Translations under genes and position numbers: made by a program
The notes under the pieces: model-generated
The model's input: the letters and a program-made list of their open reading frames with translations, nothing else
Told to the model about the DNA's origin: nothing
Databases searched by the model: none
Part shown: piece by piece, positions 60,770 through 64,000 of the stretch
Layout: each line of letters begins with the position of its first letter
Position numbering within the stretch: the first letter of the stretch is position 1
Source of the DNA: Streptomyces venezuelae
Lineage (GTDB): Bacteria; Actinomycetota; Actinomycetes; Streptomycetales; Streptomycetaceae
Direction: 5' to 3'
NCBI RefSeq assembly: GCF_008642375.1
Contig: NZ_CP029194.1
Coordinates: forward strand, 6,938,501-7,002,500
DNA: 64,000 nt

Positions 60770-61453
60770 CCGTGGAGCCCCCGCCGCCTCGACGAGCCCG
60801 CGCATCACGCGCAGGTCCTCGCCCATCTCCGGATGCCACTGCACGCCGAGAGCCCAGGCGGGGGCGGCCAGTTCCACCGCCTCCACCGTGCCGTCCTCGG
60901 CGTGGGCCGAGACCGCGAGCCCCGTGCCCAGCCGGTCCACGGCCTGGTGGTGGTAGGTCGGCACCTCGGCCAGCTCGGGCACGAGGGAGGCGTAGCGCGT
61001 GCCCGGCACCGGCTTGACCGCGTGGCGGCCGATCACGCCGACCGCCTCCACGTGTCCGTCGAGGTGCTGGACCAGCGTCCCGCCGAGCGCCACGTTCAGC
61101 AGCTGCATCCCCCGGCAGATCCCGAGCAGCGGCGTGCCGGAGGACAGGGCCGCGTCGATCAGGGCCAGCTCCCAGGAGTCCCGGGCGCGCGCCGGCGGGC
61201 CGGTGCGGGGGTCGGGCTCGGCTCCGTACCGTACGGGCTCGACGTCCGCCCCGCCCGCGACGACCAGCCCGTCGAGCCGGGCCAGGACCTCCGCCGCGGC
61301 GGCCGGATCGTCCGGCGGCAGCATCACGGCGAGCCCCCCGCTCTCCCGGACGAGCCGTGGGTACTGCGCGGGCAGCAGCGCGGCCTGCATGTCCCACACC
61401 CCCCAGCGGGCCTGGTCCAGGTAGGTGGTCACGCCGATGAGCGGCTTGGACAC
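60764..61453 (-). CDS. Gamma-glutamyl-GABA hydrolase-type (PuuD, class I amidotransferase) enzyme
   Basis: A 229-residue peptidase C26 protein. The nucleophile lies in LLGICRGMQLLNVALGG and the His-Glu pair in GVQWHPEM; DGLVVAGGADVEPVRYG is the oxyanion-side motif. In polyamine or ethanolamine catabolism such enzymes remove glutamate from a gamma-glutamylated intermediate, which fits the neighbouring GlnA4-type ligase. It starts at GTG with GGAGG upstream, 51 nt after the permease gene, probably in one operon. Confidence 0.9.
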   Translation of the reverse strand: MSKPLIGVTTYLDQARWGVWDMQAALLPAQYPRLVRESGGLAVMLPPDDPAAAAEVLARLDGLVVAGGADVEPVRYGAEPDPRTGPPARARDSWELALIDAALSSGTPLLGICRGMQLLNVALGGTLVQHLDGHVEAVGVIGRHAVKPVPGTRYASLVPELAEVPTYHHQAVDRLGTGLAVSAHAEDGTVEAVELAAPAWALGVQWHPEMGEDLRVMRGLVEAAGAPRG

Positions 61454-61504
61454 GTGCTTCCTCCGAAAGGCGCGTAGCGGTACGGACGTCGGTGACCCGG
61501 TGGA

Positions 61505-62959
<1,455 letters not shown>

Positions 62960-62986
62960 GGCAGCGTCAGCTCCCCGCAACGGGCC

Positions 62987-63008
62987 CAATGGATTGGAGC
63001 CATACCTT
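62987..63008. promoter_or_regulatory. Shared regulatory motif upstream of the permease
   Basis: The 22-bp element begins CAATGG and ends AGC-C-ATACCTT. It agrees at 17 of 22 positions with the element at 63841-63862 and lies 28 bp before the permease start. The adjacent FadR-type regulator is the obvious candidate ligand. Confidence 0.65.
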
Positions 63009-63077
63009 TGCGGTGGCCGACGGGGGAGCGCAACCCCCGTGCGTTACTTTCGGGTTACGTACCCGGGCGCGCCCGTC

Positions 63078-63806
63078 TCATGTCAGGAATCCCCGCAGCA
63101 GCGCCGCCGTGCCCGCGCAGTGCTCCCGCATCACCTCGCGCGCCGCGTCCGCGTCCCCGTCGAGGACCGCCTCCACCAGTGCGGTGTGCTGGTGCTGGGA
63201 GTGCTCCAGATTGCGTACGAGCAGGGGGATGCAGTCCAGGAGGTCGTTCACCGTCGCCCGTACGGCGGCGTACTGGGCGGTCAGCGTCGGCGAGCCGGAG
63301 AGCTCGGCGAGCGTGAGGTGGAGCAGGGTGTCCTGGCGGCGGTATTCGGCCAGCGGCGCGTCATGGGTCGCCGCCACGGCGGCCCGCAGCCGCTCGGCGC
63401 CCGCCGCGTCGAGCCCGTGGGCCGCGCAGAGCCCGGCGGCCCCCACCTCCAGGACCTCACGGAAGCGCAGGGTGTCCTCCATGTCGACCGAGGCGATCCG
63501 GCGGCGGAGCTCGTCCTCGTCGGCGGTCTGGACGCGGGGCAGCACGAACGTTCCGCCGTATCGGCCGCGCCGGCTCTCCACGAGCCCCTGCTCCTGGAGG
63601 ACCTTGAGGACCTCGCGCAGGGTCACGCGGCTGATCCCCATCCGGTCGGCCAGCTCCCGCTCGGCGGGCAGCCGCTCCCCGTCCGGCACGAGACCGAGCC
63701 TCACCACCTGGAGGATCTGCTGCAGCGCCTCCTCGAAGCCGTTGCCCGCCCGCACCGGTCGCAGCACGGGCGTCAGCCGGTCCGCCGGTTCACTCGTACT
63801 GGCCAC
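63078..63806 (-). CDS. FadR-subfamily GntR transcriptional regulator
   Basis: A 242-residue regulator with a GntR winged helix (ERLPAERELADRMGISRVTLREVLKVLQEQGLVESRRGRYGGTFV, about residues 43-87) and an all-helical FCD effector domain (LRFREVLEVGAAGLCAAHG onward, with the conserved His residues in HDAPLAEYRRQDTLLHLTL and HQHTALVEAVLDGD that hold a metal). It starts at GTG, 90 bp from the divergent GlnA4-type gene. It likely controls the whole permease/PuuD/GlnA4 group. Confidence 0.9.
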   Translation of the reverse strand: MASTSEPADRLTPVLRPVRAGNGFEEALQQILQVVRLGLVPDGERLPAERELADRMGISRVTLREVLKVLQEQGLVESRRGRYGGTFVLPRVQTADEDELRRRIASVDMEDTLRFREVLEVGAAGLCAAHGLDAAGAERLRAAVAATHDAPLAEYRRQDTLLHLTLAELSGSPTLTAQYAAVRATVNDLLDCIPLLVRNLEHSQHQHTALVEAVLDGDADAAREVMREHCAGTAALLRGFLT

Positions 63807-63840
63807 GTTCCTCTTTTCCCTTTCTCAAGGACTTCCCAAG

Positions 63841-63862
63841 CAATGGTCTTCAGCAATACCTT
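63841..63862. promoter_or_regulatory. Shared regulatory motif in the FadR/GlnA4 divergent promoter
   Basis: The element begins CAATGG and ends AGC-A-ATACCTT, matching 62987-63008 at 17 of 22 positions. It lies 35 bp from both divergent starts, well placed to control the regulator and the ligase together. Confidence 0.65.
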
Positions 63863-63896
63863 ATGGCTCCCGGCAGGCCGAAGGAGGAGCAATCCC

Positions 63897-64000
63897 GTGG
63901 CAGACCGCACACCCCCGCTCACCGTCGAGGAGCTGCGCTCCCTCGTCGAGAGCGGCGAGATCGACACCGTCGTCCTGGCCTTCCCCGACATGCAGGGACG
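63897..64000 (+). CDS. glnA4: Start of a glutamine-synthetase-like gamma-glutamylamide ligase, 3' end outside window
   Basis: Only about 34 residues are visible, reading ADRTPPLTVEELRSLVESG and then EIDTVVLAFPDMQG. The VVLAFPDMQGR stretch is the N-terminal beta-grasp motif of glutamine synthetase-like enzymes. From memory it matches GlnA4 of S. coelicolor, a gamma-glutamylethanolamide synthetase that starts ethanolamine assimilation; neighbours (ethanolamine-type permease, PuuD-type hydrolase, FadR-type regulator) agree. AAGGAGGAG precedes the GTG. The assignment rests on the N-terminus and context only. Confidence 0.75.
   Translation, partial: MADRTPPLTVEELRSLVESGEIDTVVLAFPDMQG

Overview
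The window is high-GC actinobacterial chromosome, almost certainly a Streptomyces. The evidence is strong third-position G/C bias, frequent GTG (and some TTG) starts, a complete Pup-proteasome locus beside tatAC, a gylR-glpFKD glycerol operon, metH, and a GlnA4-like gene at the right edge. From memory the order resembles the conserved core of the S. coelicolor chromosome; no comparison was run. I support 56 coding sequences, two of them cut by the window edges, plus one transposase remnant, many intrinsic-terminator hairpins and several candidate operators.

Left part (1-21 kb): the tail of an NPCBM-domain protein, a PAC2-family protein and a luciferase-like monooxygenase; the glycerol operon glpF-glpK-glpD read leftward under its IclR-type repressor gylR; cobalamin-dependent methionine synthase metH; a HAD phosphatase; two paralogous family-5 solute-binding lipoproteins with no permease genes nearby; an orphan NarL-type response regulator; a RecB-like Fe-S nuclease diverging from a site-2 protease; trmI; a small exported protein; and a ferredoxin.

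Centre (21.7-39.9 kb): the Pup-proteasome block mpa, dop, pup, prcB, prcA, then a LacI regulator/MFS exporter pair, pafA, two FKBP prolyl isomerases, pafB, pafC, a zinc-ribbon mini-protein, a one-helix membrane protein, tatA, tatC and a Mtr4-like helicase. Pup is encoded ending in Gly-Gly-Glu, so no deamidation is needed before ligation and Dop should act mainly as the depupylase.

Accessory stretch (about 41.5-44.3 kb): after a P450 gene, codon usage relaxes and gene density falls. The stretch holds a small membrane protein with a TTA codon, an XRE regulator, a cysteine-rich conserved protein, an IstB-like transposase remnant and a small unknown protein.

Right part (44.3-64 kb): a MerR regulator diverging from a two-gene membrane operon; an iron-box-controlled siderophore-interacting reductase; a 5'-3' exonuclease; a glycine-betaine-type ABC transporter whose permease and binding protein are fused; an XRE-cupin regulator coupled to a BtuF-like protein; a TDT transporter with a divergent LysR regulator; an amidohydrolase; a TetR regulator diverging from an NCS1 permease coupled to a C45 acyltransferase; and a probable ethanolamine module of PuuD-type amidase, APC permease, FadR-type regulator and the start of a GlnA4-type ligase. 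A 22-bp motif shared by the permease promoter and the regulator/ligase divergent promoter supports treating this last group as one regulon.
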